This document shows positions 9,161 through 14,995 of a DNA stretch of 16,788 bases, in pieces. The notes beneath the pieces were generated by a model. The model did not search any database, was not told the origin of the DNA, and saw nothing but the letters and a program-made list of their open reading frames with translations. This DNA is from JAASSS01 sp021767745 (GTDB taxonomy: Bacteria; Pseudomonadota; Gammaproteobacteria; UBA5335): positions 1 to 16,788 of the forward strand of contig JAXHVN010000006.1 in the NCBI GenBank assembly GCA_034189165.1, written 5' to 3'. How positions within the stretch are numbered: position 1 is the first letter of the stretch; each line of letters opens with the position of its first letter. Made by a program: the position numbers and the translations under genes.

Positions 9161-9176
9161 TGTCGCAAGTGCAACA
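9161..9176. promoter_or_regulatory. NifA upstream activator site, distal
   Basis: TGT (9161-9163), ten bases, ACA (9174-9176): an exact TGT-N10-ACA match. Its centre is about 129 bp upstream of the predicted nifB transcription start and 41 bp (about four helical turns) from the proximal site. Confidence 0.8.
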
Positions 9177-9201
9177 ACCACCGCCCATCGGCCCCCTCTG
9201 C

Positions 9202-9217
9202 TGTGGCATCTGCGACA
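9202..9217. promoter_or_regulatory. NifA upstream activator site, proximal
   Basis: TGT (9202-9204), ten bases, ACA (9215-9217). This copy also has the T at the fifth spacer position of the extended consensus TGT-N4-T-N5-ACA. Its centre is about 88 bp upstream of the predicted nifB transcription start. Confidence 0.82.
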
Positions 9218-9253
9218 ACGCCTCTGGCCGTCAGTGGGCCCGTAGGCTAGCGA

Positions 9254-9266
9254 TTTCAATCACTTG
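9254..9266 (+). promoter_or_regulatory. IHF-like binding site
   Basis: TTTCAATCACTTG matches the IHF consensus WATCAA-N4-TTR at every defined position but one (T for A at position 2). It lies between the activator sites and the sigma-54 promoter, where IHF bends DNA to bring NifA to the polymerase. It is the most A/T-rich patch of this region. It is close to the -24 element (about -32 to -44), which is nearer than in many nif promoters. Confidence 0.5.
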
Positions 9267-9271
9267 TGCAG

Positions 9272-9286
9272 TGGCATGGATGTTGC
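9272..9286 (+). promoter_or_regulatory. Sigma-54 (-24/-12) promoter of nifB operon
   Basis: TGGCAT-GGATG-TTGC fits the TGGCAY-N5-TTGC core. Predicted transcription start is near 9298, giving a leader of about 50 nt to the nifB ATG at 9348. Two NifA-type sites lie upstream in phase. Confidence 0.9.
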
Positions 9287-9347
9287 CGAGGGCAGGTCGT
9301 CAGCGCGGCGGCGACTGCTTCGCCCCGCCCCTTCGCCGGAGGACGCC

Positions 9348-10901
9348 ATGCAGGAAGGGCTCGGGATCAACGTCAGGCTGCGCCAGATCGAGGTGGCCAG
9401 CGCCGCGCAGCTCGCGCAGGACCACAACGGCTGTGGCAGCAGCGGCGGCAGTGGCAAGTCCAGCTGCGGCTCGGGCGCCGGGGCGGGCGATCTCGCGCCG
9501 GAGATCTGGGAGAAGGTCAAGAACCATCCCTGCTACAGCGAAGAAGCCCATCACCATTACGCCCGCATGCACGTGGCGGTGGCGCCGGCCTGCAACATCC
9601 AGTGCAACTACTGCAACCGCAAGTACGACTGCGCCAATGAATCCCGGCCGGGCGTGGTGAGCGAGAAGCTCACGCCCGAGCAGGCGGCCAAGAAGGTGGT
9701 GGCGGTGGCGTCGGCGATCCCGCAGATGACGGTGCTCGGCATCGCCGGCCCGGGCGATCCGCTGGCGAACCCGGAGAAGACCTTCCGCACCTTCGAGCTG
9801 ATCGCCGCGCAGGCGCCGGACATCAAGCTGTGCCTGTCCACCAACGGCCTGGCGCTGCCGGATCATGTCGACACCATCGCCGATTTCAACGTCGACCACG
9901 TGACCCTCACCATCAACATGGTGGACCCGGACATCGGCGCGGCGATCTATCCGTGGATCTACTTCGGCAACAAGCGCCACCGCGGCCGCGAGGCGGCCCG
10001 GCTGCTGTCGGAACGCCAGCTGCTGGGGCTGGAGATGCTCACCGAGCGCGGCATCCTGTGCAAGGTCAACTCCGTGATGATCCCCGGGATCAACGATCAG
10101 CACCTGATCGAGGTGAACCGGGCGGTCAAGAGCCGCGGCGCCTTCCTGCACAACATCATGCCGCTGATCTCCGCGCCCGAGCACGGCACCGTGTTCGGCC
10201 TGAACGGCCAGCGCGGGCCGAGCGCGCAGGAGCTCAAGGCGCTGCAGGATGCCTGCGCCGGCGAAATGAACATGATGCGCCACTGCCGCCAGTGCCGAGC
10301 CGATGCGGTTGGCCTGCTCGGCGAGGACCGCAGCGCCGAGTTCACCACCGAGAAGGTGATGGCGATGGAGCTCGACTACGACGGCGCCAGCCGCCAGGCC
10401 TACCAGGCCGAGGTCGAGCGCAAGCGCGAGGCGCAGGGCGCCGCCCGGCGCGAGGCCATCGCCGAGCTCGCCGGCCACCACAGCGAGCTGCAGCTGCTGA
10501 TCGCCGTGGCGACCAAGGGTGGCGGGCGGATCAACGAGCACTTCGGTCACGCCAGCGAGTTCCAGATCTACGAGGTCGGCGTGGCGGGGGCGAAGTTCGT
10601 CGGCCACCGGCGGGTGGACCTGTACTGCCAGGGCGGCTTCGGCGAGGACGACGCGCTGGCCTCGACGCTGCGCGCCATCAACGACTGCACCGCGGTGTTC
10701 GCCTCGAAGATCGGCGGCTGCCCCAAGGACACGCTGCGCGAGGCCGGCATCGAACCGGTCGACGCCTATGCCCACGAGTACATCGAGCGCTCGGTGCTGG
10801 CCTATTTCAAGGACTACCTCGGGCGCATCGAACGCGGCGAGCTCGTCCACCGGCCGAAGGGCGATGCGACGTTGCGCCAGGGCGCCTTCATCGCCGCCTG
10901 A
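9348..10901 (+). CDS. nifB: NifB, radical SAM FeMo-co biosynthesis protein
   Basis: A 517-aa bipartite NifB. After a Gly/Ser/Cys-rich N-terminus, the radical-SAM motif C82-x3-C86-x2-C89 ('CNIQCNYC') is followed by 'IAGPGDPLANPEKTF' and 'KVNSVMIPGIND'; additional conserved cysteines appear in 'MRHCRQCRADAVGLL'. From about residue 383 a NifX/NafY-like domain follows ('IAVATKGGGRINEHFGHASEF', 'FASKIGGCPKDTL'). NifB fuses two [4Fe-4S] clusters, inserts carbide from SAM and a sulfur to make NifB-co, the precursor of FeMo-co. The start at 9348 has GGAGG about 5 nt upstream; the earlier in-frame ATGs overlap the promoter. First gene of the plus-strand operon. Confidence 0.98.
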   Translation: MQEGLGINVRLRQIEVASAAQLAQDHNGCGSSGGSGKSSCGSGAGAGDLAPEIWEKVKNHPCYSEEAHHHYARMHVAVAPACNIQCNYCNRKYDCANESRPGVVSEKLTPEQAAKKVVAVASAIPQMTVLGIAGPGDPLANPEKTFRTFELIAAQAPDIKLCLSTNGLALPDHVDTIADFNVDHVTLTINMVDPDIGAAIYPWIYFGNKRHRGREAARLLSERQLLGLEMLTERGILCKVNSVMIPGINDQHLIEVNRAVKSRGAFLHNIMPLISAPEHGTVFGLNGQRGPSAQELKALQDACAGEMNMMRHCRQCRADAVGLLGEDRSAEFTTEKVMAMELDYDGASRQAYQAEVERKREAQGAARREAIAELAGHHSELQLLIAVATKGGGRINEHFGHASEFQIYEVGVAGAKFVGHRRVDLYCQGGFGEDDALASTLRAINDCTAVFASKIGGCPKDTLREAGIEPVDAYAHEYIERSVLAYFKDYLGRIERGELVHRPKGDATLRQGAFIAA

Positions 10902-10939
10902 CCGCGCCCGCCCGCCAGTCAATCCGCAGGAGATTCGTC

Positions 10940-11164
10940 ATGTCCTACAAGATCGTCGCCTCCCAATGCACCGGCTGCTCCGCCTGCGAGCCGGTGTGCC
11001 CGAACGTCGCCATCTACGAGAAGGACGGCATCTTCGTCATCAATCCGAAGAAGTGCACCGAATGCATCGGCTACTTCGACGAGGCGCAGTGCGAGGCGGT
11101 CTGCCCGGTCGATGCCACCTGCGTCATCGACACTGCCCAGCCGCGCTATCAGGCGCGCGTCTGA
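10940..11164 (+). CDS. fdxN: FdxN, 2[4Fe-4S] ferredoxin
   Basis: A 74-aa bacterial-type ferredoxin with two cluster motifs: C10-x2-C13-x2-C16-x3-C20-P and C39-x2-C42-x8-C51-x3-C55-P. The longer x8 insertion in the second motif is the mark of the nif-linked FdxN type. It sits 38 bp after nifB with AGGAG about 7 nt before the ATG. In Azotobacter and rhizobia the protein next to nifB supplies electrons to NifB or nitrogenase, which is the likely role here. An extra cysteine (C61) follows the second motif. Confidence 0.95.
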   Translation: MSYKIVASQCTGCSACEPVCPNVAIYEKDGIFVINPKKCTECIGYFDEAQCEAVCPVDATCVIDTAQPRYQARV

Positions 11165-11190
11165 GCGGCCGGCACGAGGAACGGATCGTC

Positions 11191-11586
11191 ATGGAACTGC
11201 ACATCCTGCCGGCGGCGGAGCGATTCATTCGCCGCATGGTGCGTTTCGGCGGTGGCGAGTCCTGCGGCTTTCGCCTGGTGGTGACGCCGGGCGGCTGCAG
11301 CGGGCTCGCCAGCGAGTTCAGCGTCGAGCCGGCGCCGCAGCCGGACGACCGGGTGGTCGAGATCGGCGACCTGAAGCTGTTTCTGCCGGGGCCGAGCGCC
11401 GCGCTGCTGGAGGGCGCACGCATCGACTTCGCCGAGACGGCCACCCAGACCGGCCTGGTCTTCCAGACCCGCGAGGCGGCGCCGTGTGCCTGTGATGCCG
11501 CCGGCGCGGCGTCGGCGGCGCCGGCCTTCGGCGTCGTGGCCCTGCACACCATCGCCCGGCGTGATCCGGCCGCGGACGAGGCATGA
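11191..11586 (+). CDS. HesB/IscA-like A-type Fe-S carrier (nif type)
   Basis: A 131-aa A-type carrier. The three family cysteines are at C36 ('TPGGCSGL') and C99/C101 (C-A-C instead of the usual C-G-C), at almost the same numbering as in IscA. A further cysteine (C25, 'ESCGFRL') is present. The A-type fold covers residues 1-102; a 30-residue Ala-rich tail follows. Such carriers take Fe or [Fe-S] from the NifS/NifU machinery to targets such as NifB. It starts 26 bp after fdxN, with GAGGA about 10 nt upstream. In related diazotrophs a HesB/IscA-like gene (nifIscA/orf6) is also nif-linked. Confidence 0.88.
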   Translation: MELHILPAAERFIRRMVRFGGGESCGFRLVVTPGGCSGLASEFSVEPAPQPDDRVVEIGDLKLFLPGPSAALLEGARIDFAETATQTGLVFQTREAAPCACDAAGAASAAPAFGVVALHTIARRDPAADEA

Positions 11587-11681
11587 GGCTGGCCTGCCTG
11601 CCGCCAGCGGAGCACGTGCCGGGGCGCATGCCGGCCGCCGTCTCGGCGGACCGGTCGTGCCCGGTGGGAGCCGGCAGATGA
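11583..11681 (+). CDS. Possible 32-aa mini-ORF bridging iscA-like and LRV genes
   Basis: An open frame MRLACLPPAEHV... of 32 codons fills the gap between two genes. Its ATG overlaps the stop of the A-type carrier (ATGA) and its stop overlaps the ATG of the LRV gene (ATGA). No homology is recognised, and in DNA this GC-rich short open frames are common. It could be a coupling ORF that carries ribosomes across the gap or may be chance. Confidence 0.2.
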   Translation: MRLACLPPAEHVPGRMPAAVSADRSCPVGAGR

Positions 11682-12499
11682 CTTCGCCCATGCCCGCCAC
11701 GGCGCCGCCGGCGGTGGACTGGCGGGGCGTGCCGGTCGATTGCGCCGGCTGCCCGCAGGCGGATCGGCAGCGTGCCGGCCGCTGCCGGCCGGCCCATGCC
11801 TGCATGCAGGACCGCTACGCGCCGCGGATCGACCGGTTCTTCCGCGACAACCCCGACCGGGCCGACGCGGCGCTTGCGCATCCCTATTTCGAGGTACGGG
11901 CCGTGGCGGCTCGGCACGCCTCGCCCTTCCGGCTGCCGGCGCTGCTCGGCGACGCGGACGAGACCGTGCGCTGGAGCGTGGCGCAGCGCCTGCCGCTCGC
12001 CCAGCTCGCCCGCCTGGTGGGCGACCCGGATCGCGAGGTACGCATCCGCGTGGCCGCGCGGCTGGCGCCGGCGGCGCTGCACCGCATGATCCACGACCCC
12101 GACTACTACGTGCGCCAGATCGTCGCGCGCCGGCTGCCGCCGGCCTGGCTGGGGCTGCTGCTGACCGATCCGGACGCCGAGGTGCGCAAGATCCTTGCCC
12201 GCCGCGCCGGCACCGCGCTGCGCCTGCGGCTGCTGCACGACGACGACGCGGACGTGCGCCGGGTGCTCGCCGAGCATCTGCCGGTGCCGCTGCTCGCCCG
12301 GCTGGTCGACGATCCGCACTGGCGGGTGCGCCATGCCGTCGCCGCGCGCGCCGCGCCCGCCCAGCTCGCGCGCCTGCAACACGATGCCGACGAGCACGTG
12401 CGCCGGCTGGCACGGGAGCGGCTGCCGGCGTGGGCCGGCGGCCGCGAAGCGCGGGTCGCGGGCGATGGCGGCGTGCCGGACCGGGAGCCCGTGGCATGA
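11678..12499 (+). CDS. 4Fe-4S leucine-rich-variant (LRV) repeat protein
   Basis: A 273-aa protein with an N-terminal cysteine cluster (C22-x2-C25-x10-C36-x5-C42), then seven full and one partial 24-residue repeats from residue 68 ('DPDxEVRxxVAxRLPxxxLxxL'). This plan matches the Azotobacter vinelandii LRV protein, whose crystal structure showed a [4Fe-4S] cluster domain joined to a superhelix of alternating alpha and 3-10 helices. Such genes recur beside nifB in diazotrophs, but the function is unknown; a scaffold or Fe-S sensing role is inference. Start chosen at 11678, with GGGAG about 7 nt before ATG; an open frame extends upstream but is Arg/Pro-rich and overlaps the carrier gene. It overlaps nifZ by 4 bp. 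Confidence 0.87.
   Translation: MTSPMPATAPPAVDWRGVPVDCAGCPQADRQRAGRCRPAHACMQDRYAPRIDRFFRDNPDRADAALAHPYFEVRAVAARHASPFRLPALLGDADETVRWSVAQRLPLAQLARLVGDPDREVRIRVAARLAPAALHRMIHDPDYYVRQIVARRLPPAWLGLLLTDPDAEVRKILARRAGTALRLRLLHDDDADVRRVLAEHLPVPLLARLVDDPHWRVRHAVAARAAPAQLARLQHDADEHVRRLARERLPAWAGGREARVAGDGGVPDREPVA
11879..12442 (+). repeat. Eight tandem 72-bp units encoding LRV repeats
   Basis: Units start at 11879, 11951, 12023, 12095, 12167, 12239, 12311 and 12383, in exact 72-bp register with no indels; the last is partial. The conserved core encodes D-x-D-x-x-V-R followed by hydrophobic positions. Similarity is at protein level; the DNA copies have diverged, so this is an old repeat and not a recent expansion. 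Confidence 0.85.
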
Positions 12500-12795
12500 G
12501 TGGGCGGGACGTCAACGAGCTGGACAGCCAGCCGGTGTTCGCCTTCGGCGAGAAGGTGCGCTCGCGCAAGACGGTGCGCAACGACGGCACCTACGTCGGC
12601 AAGGACATCGGCGAGATCCTCGTGCGCAAGGGGGAGGTCGGCTACGTGAGCCACATCGGCACCTTCCTGCAGCAGTTCTACATCTACGGCGTGGATTTCC
12701 TTGACAGCGGCCACCGGGTGGGCATGAAGGCACGCGAGCTCATCTCCGTGGATCGCTTCGGCGATGCCGGCGCTGCGCCGGAGACGGAGCGATGA
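12496..12795 (+). CDS. nifZ: NifZ
   Basis: A 99-aa NifZ homologue. The core 'FAFGEKVRSRKTVRNDGTY' and 'GEVGYVSHIGTFLQQFYIYGVDFLDSGHRVGMKARELI' (residues about 16-86) are family signatures. NifZ acts in maturation of the second P-cluster half of the MoFe protein, with the Fe protein. It overlaps the LRV gene and the following gene, each by 4 bp ATGA, so expression should be tightly coupled. Length is at the short end of the family (about 75-160 aa). Confidence 0.94.
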   Translation: MSGRDVNELDSQPVFAFGEKVRSRKTVRNDGTYVGKDIGEILVRKGEVGYVSHIGTFLQQFYIYGVDFLDSGHRVGMKARELISVDRFGDAGAAPETER

Positions 12796-13313
12796 GGCCG
12801 CAGCCGGCGCCGCGGGTGCCGCTGCGGCGGATCGGGCCGTCGGCAGCCGGCGAACCCGTCGCCCGGGTCCGTCTGCCGGTGCCGGCCCGCAGGGCGCTGG
12901 CGGCGCAGGTGCGCCAGCTGGCACGGGCGTGCCGGGAGCGGTGGAGAGTCATGCGAGAGACGAGCAGCGGCGCGCCCCCGATCCTGCCGGACGGCGCGCA
13001 TCCGAACGAGCTGGACCTGCGCCGCATCGGCCGCAGCCTGGACCTGCGCCGGCGCTACCGGTACGTCACGCCACGGGTCCATCCCGCGCAGGGCGGCTAC
13101 CGGATCGAGAGCCCGTGCTGTTCGCGCAACGTCGCCAGCGATGGCGCCACGATCGACATCGCCTGGCTGCAGTACGACGGCGCGGCCGGCCACTGGCGCC
13201 TGCACCGCCGCGACCATCTGCTCGGCACGTGGGTGCTGGAGGGCCTGCTGGACACCCTGCAGGGTGCGCTCGAGGTGCTGAACGACGATCCGGCCCGGGT
13301 GTTCTGGCCATGA
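12792..13313 (+). CDS. DUF3024-like conserved nif-cluster protein
   Basis: A 173-aa protein from the ATG overlapping nifZ (ATGA), or 120 aa from a second in-frame ATG at 12951 that has its own GGAG about 4 nt upstream. The C-terminal 115 residues look like the DUF3024 family: 'ELDLRRIGRSLDLRRRY', a 'IDIAWLQYDGAAGHWRLHRRDH' strand pair and the end 'LNDDPARVFWP'. A vicinal Cys pair lies in 'ESPCCSRN'. The first 53 residues are Arg/Pro/Ala-rich and may be an extension or untranslated. Function unknown. Its placement between nifZ and a cysteine desulfurase suggests a role in metallocluster assembly or MoFe maturation, which is inference only. The family match is from memory of the C-terminal pattern. 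Confidence 0.65.
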   Translation: MRPQPAPRVPLRRIGPSAAGEPVARVRLPVPARRALAAQVRQLARACRERWRVMRETSSGAPPILPDGAHPNELDLRRIGRSLDLRRRYRYVTPRVHPAQGGYRIESPCCSRNVASDGATIDIAWLQYDGAAGHWRLHRRDHLLGTWVLEGLLDTLQGALEVLNDDPARVFWP

Positions 13314-14497
13314 GCCGGCCAGCCGCCGCGGCCGAGGCGCCGCGGGTCTACCTCGACCACAACGCCACCACGCCGCTCGCTCCGTCCGTGCTGGCGGCGA
13401 TGCTGCCCTACCTGCAGGACGTGTTCGCCAACCCTGCCAGTCCCCACGGGCTGGCCGAGGCGCCGGCCGCGGCCGTGCGCCGGGCGCGGGCCCAGGTGGC
13501 GGCGCTGATCGGCGCCGACCCGCGGGAGATCGTTTTCACCAGCGGCGCGACCGAGAGCATCCACTGGGCCATCCAGGGCGCGCTGGCGCTGCGACCGGGA
13601 CGCTCGCAGCTGATCACCAGCACCGTGGAGCATCCGGCCGTGCTCAAGCTCTGCCGTCAGCTGGCGCAGCGCGGGGTGGACGTCACCTACGTGCCGGTCG
13701 ATCGGGCGGGCCGGCTGCGGCTGCGATATCTGGAGGCGGCGCTGACCCCGCAGACCGCGCTGGTCTCGCTGATGGCGGCCAACAACGAGACCGGCGTGCT
13801 GTTCCCCATCGAGCAAGTCGCGGCACTGACGCAGGCGTGCGGCGCGTTGCTGCACGTGGACGGCGCGCAGAGCGTCGGCAAGCGGGCGCTGGATCTGGCG
13901 CGCACGCCGATCGACCTGCTCTCGCTGTCGGCCCACAAGCTCTACGGCCCCAAGGGTGTGGGCGCGCTGTTCCTGCGCGAGGGGCTGACGCTGGCGCCGC
14001 TGTTCCCCGGTACGCAGGAGCGTGGCCGGCGCGGCGGCAGCCTGAACGTGCCGGGCATCGTCGGCTTCGGCGCCGCCTGCGAGTGGGCCGGTGCGCGCCT
14101 GGCCGAGTCTCCGGCGCTGGCACGCCGGCGCGACCGGCTGGAGGCGGGCATCGCCGGGCTGGCCCCGGCGGCGATGGTCAACGGTCGGGACGCACCGCGC
14201 CTTGCCGGCACCAGCAACGTGAGCTTTCCCGGCTATGAGGGCGAGGCGCTGGTGCAGCGGCTGGATCGGCACGGCATCGCGGTCGCCAACGGCGCCGCCT
14301 GCGCCGCGGGCGGCAGCGCGCCCTCGCACGTGCTCATGGCCATGCACGGGGAGCCGGCCCGGGCCGAGAGCGCGGTGCGCTTCTCGCTCGGCTGGCAGAC
14401 CACCGATGCGCAGATCGAGCGCGTCCTGCAGGTGCTGCCGGGCGTGCTGGCCGAACTCGAACCCCTGCCGGCCGGCCCTGCCGGCGGCCTCCACTGA
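13310..14497 (+). CDS. nifS: NifS-like cysteine desulfurase
   Basis: A 395-aa class V PLP enzyme. It begins with YLDHNATTPLAPSV (14-27), has 'ATESIHWAIQGAL', 'TVEHPAVLKLC' and 'ANNETGVLFPIE', the PLP lysine K210 in 'SAHKLYGPKGVG', and the catalytic cysteine C331 in 'NGAACAAGGSAPSHVL'. The C-to-SH spacing equals that of Azotobacter NifS, a group I desulfurase, although the flanking residues (GAACAAGG versus GSACTSG) differ. It turns cysteine into alanine plus enzyme-bound persulfide for Fe-S cluster assembly. No nifU is adjacent, unlike the usual nifUS pair, so this may be a second desulfurase of the cluster. ATG overlaps the upstream gene by 4 bp. Confidence 0.9.
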   Translation: MSRPAAAAEAPRVYLDHNATTPLAPSVLAAMLPYLQDVFANPASPHGLAEAPAAAVRRARAQVAALIGADPREIVFTSGATESIHWAIQGALALRPGRSQLITSTVEHPAVLKLCRQLAQRGVDVTYVPVDRAGRLRLRYLEAALTPQTALVSLMAANNETGVLFPIEQVAALTQACGALLHVDGAQSVGKRALDLARTPIDLLSLSAHKLYGPKGVGALFLREGLTLAPLFPGTQERGRRGGSLNVPGIVGFGAACEWAGARLAESPALARRRDRLEAGIAGLAPAAMVNGRDAPRLAGTSNVSFPGYEGEALVQRLDRHGIAVANGAACAAGGSAPSHVLMAMHGEPARAESAVRFSLGWQTTDAQIERVLQVLPGVLAELEPLPAGPAGGLH

Positions 14498-14520
14498 ACC
14501 TGCCCGCGGAGGATAGGCGG

Positions 14521-14730
14521 ATGAAGGTGATGATACGGCGCGCCGCCAACGGCGCCTTTTCGGCCTATGTCGCCAAGAAGGATCTGGAAGAGCCGATCGT
14601 GGCGACCGAGCGCCCGGAGCTGTGGGGCGGGGTGATCACCCTGGCAAACGGCTGGCGGCTGGAGTTGCCGGCGCTGGCGCCGGACACGGCGCTGCCGCGC
14701 ACGGTCGACGCCCGGCGGCTGGCGGGCTAG
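14521..14730 (+). CDS. nifT: NifT/FixU family protein
   Basis: A 69-aa protein matching NifT/FixU: 'MKVMIRRAANGAFSAYVAKKDLEEPIV' followed by 'WGGVITLANGWRLELP'. The family is small, cytoplasmic and found only in nif regions; mutants usually have little phenotype and the biochemical role is unknown. It has GGAGG about 10 nt before the ATG and lies 23 bp after the desulfurase gene. Its usual neighbours in other genomes are nifHDK or nifZ, so its position here behind nifS-like is a variant arrangement. Confidence 0.93.
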   Translation: MKVMIRRAANGAFSAYVAKKDLEEPIVATERPELWGGVITLANGWRLELPALAPDTALPRTVDARRLAG

Positions 14731-14734
14731 GCCG

Positions 14735-14995
14735 GTGCTGGCCGAGGAACTGGCACGGGCCGAGGCGCTGCTGGCCGAGCCGGGGTCGGAAGGCGAGCTC
14801 GCCGCGCTGCGCCAGGCGCTGCCCGGGCGGGCGATCACGCTATGCGACGCCGCCGATCTCACCGAGGGCCGGCCATATCGGGTCGTCCCGCGCTACGAGA
14901 TCTATCTGGTCGACGGCACGGCGCATTGCTGGCAGCTCACCACCGATCCGGACGCGGCCACGGGGCTGCTGCTGGCACGGCGGGCGGACGCATGA
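14735..14995 (+). CDS. DUF6129-like small nif-cluster protein
   Basis: An 86-aa protein, with GTG start (14735-14737) 4 bp after nifT. Sequence features are 'ALLAEPGSEGELAALRQALPGRAITLCDAADL', 'YEIYLVDGTAHCWQLTTDPDAATGLLLA'. This pattern resembles small DUF6129-type proteins found in nif regions. That assignment is from memory and should be checked. The ribosome site is weak, consistent with coupling to nifT. Its stop overlaps the next gene by 4 bp. Function unknown. Confidence 0.65.
   Translation: MLAEELARAEALLAEPGSEGELAALRQALPGRAITLCDAADLTEGRPYRVVPRYEIYLVDGTAHCWQLTTDPDAATGLLLARRADA

Larger units (their letters stand above)
9002..9347. other. nifA-nifB intergenic control region
   Basis: A 346-bp stretch without a supported gene. 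The first half is C/G-rich, with a 7-bp GC hairpin (9130-9136 with 9145-9151, 8-base loop) and no T-run, so a poor candidate for an intrinsic terminator of nifA. The second half holds two NifA-type sites, an IHF-like site and a sigma-54 promoter in the classic order. ATG codons in frame with nifB at 9264 and 9276 lie before or within the promoter and cannot be the nifB start from this promoter. Confidence 0.8.

Noticed and set aside
9264..9347. Upstream in-frame ATG codons for nifB
   Set aside because: They lie before or inside the sigma-54 promoter (9272-9286), so they are not in the mRNA made from it. The ATG at 9348 has a strong GGAGG.
9300..10922. Long minus-strand open frame antisense to nifB
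   Set aside because: Composition is Val/Ala/His/Asp-rich without motifs; it mirrors the nifB coding frame. The same holds for the long minus-strand frames opposite the nifS-like (13097-14494) and DegT-like (14902-16287) genes.
11879..12442. Regular 72-bp periodicity that might suggest a CRISPR or satellite repeat
   Set aside because: There are no conserved repeat/spacer blocks; the period is the 24-residue LRV unit and the DNA copies are diverged.
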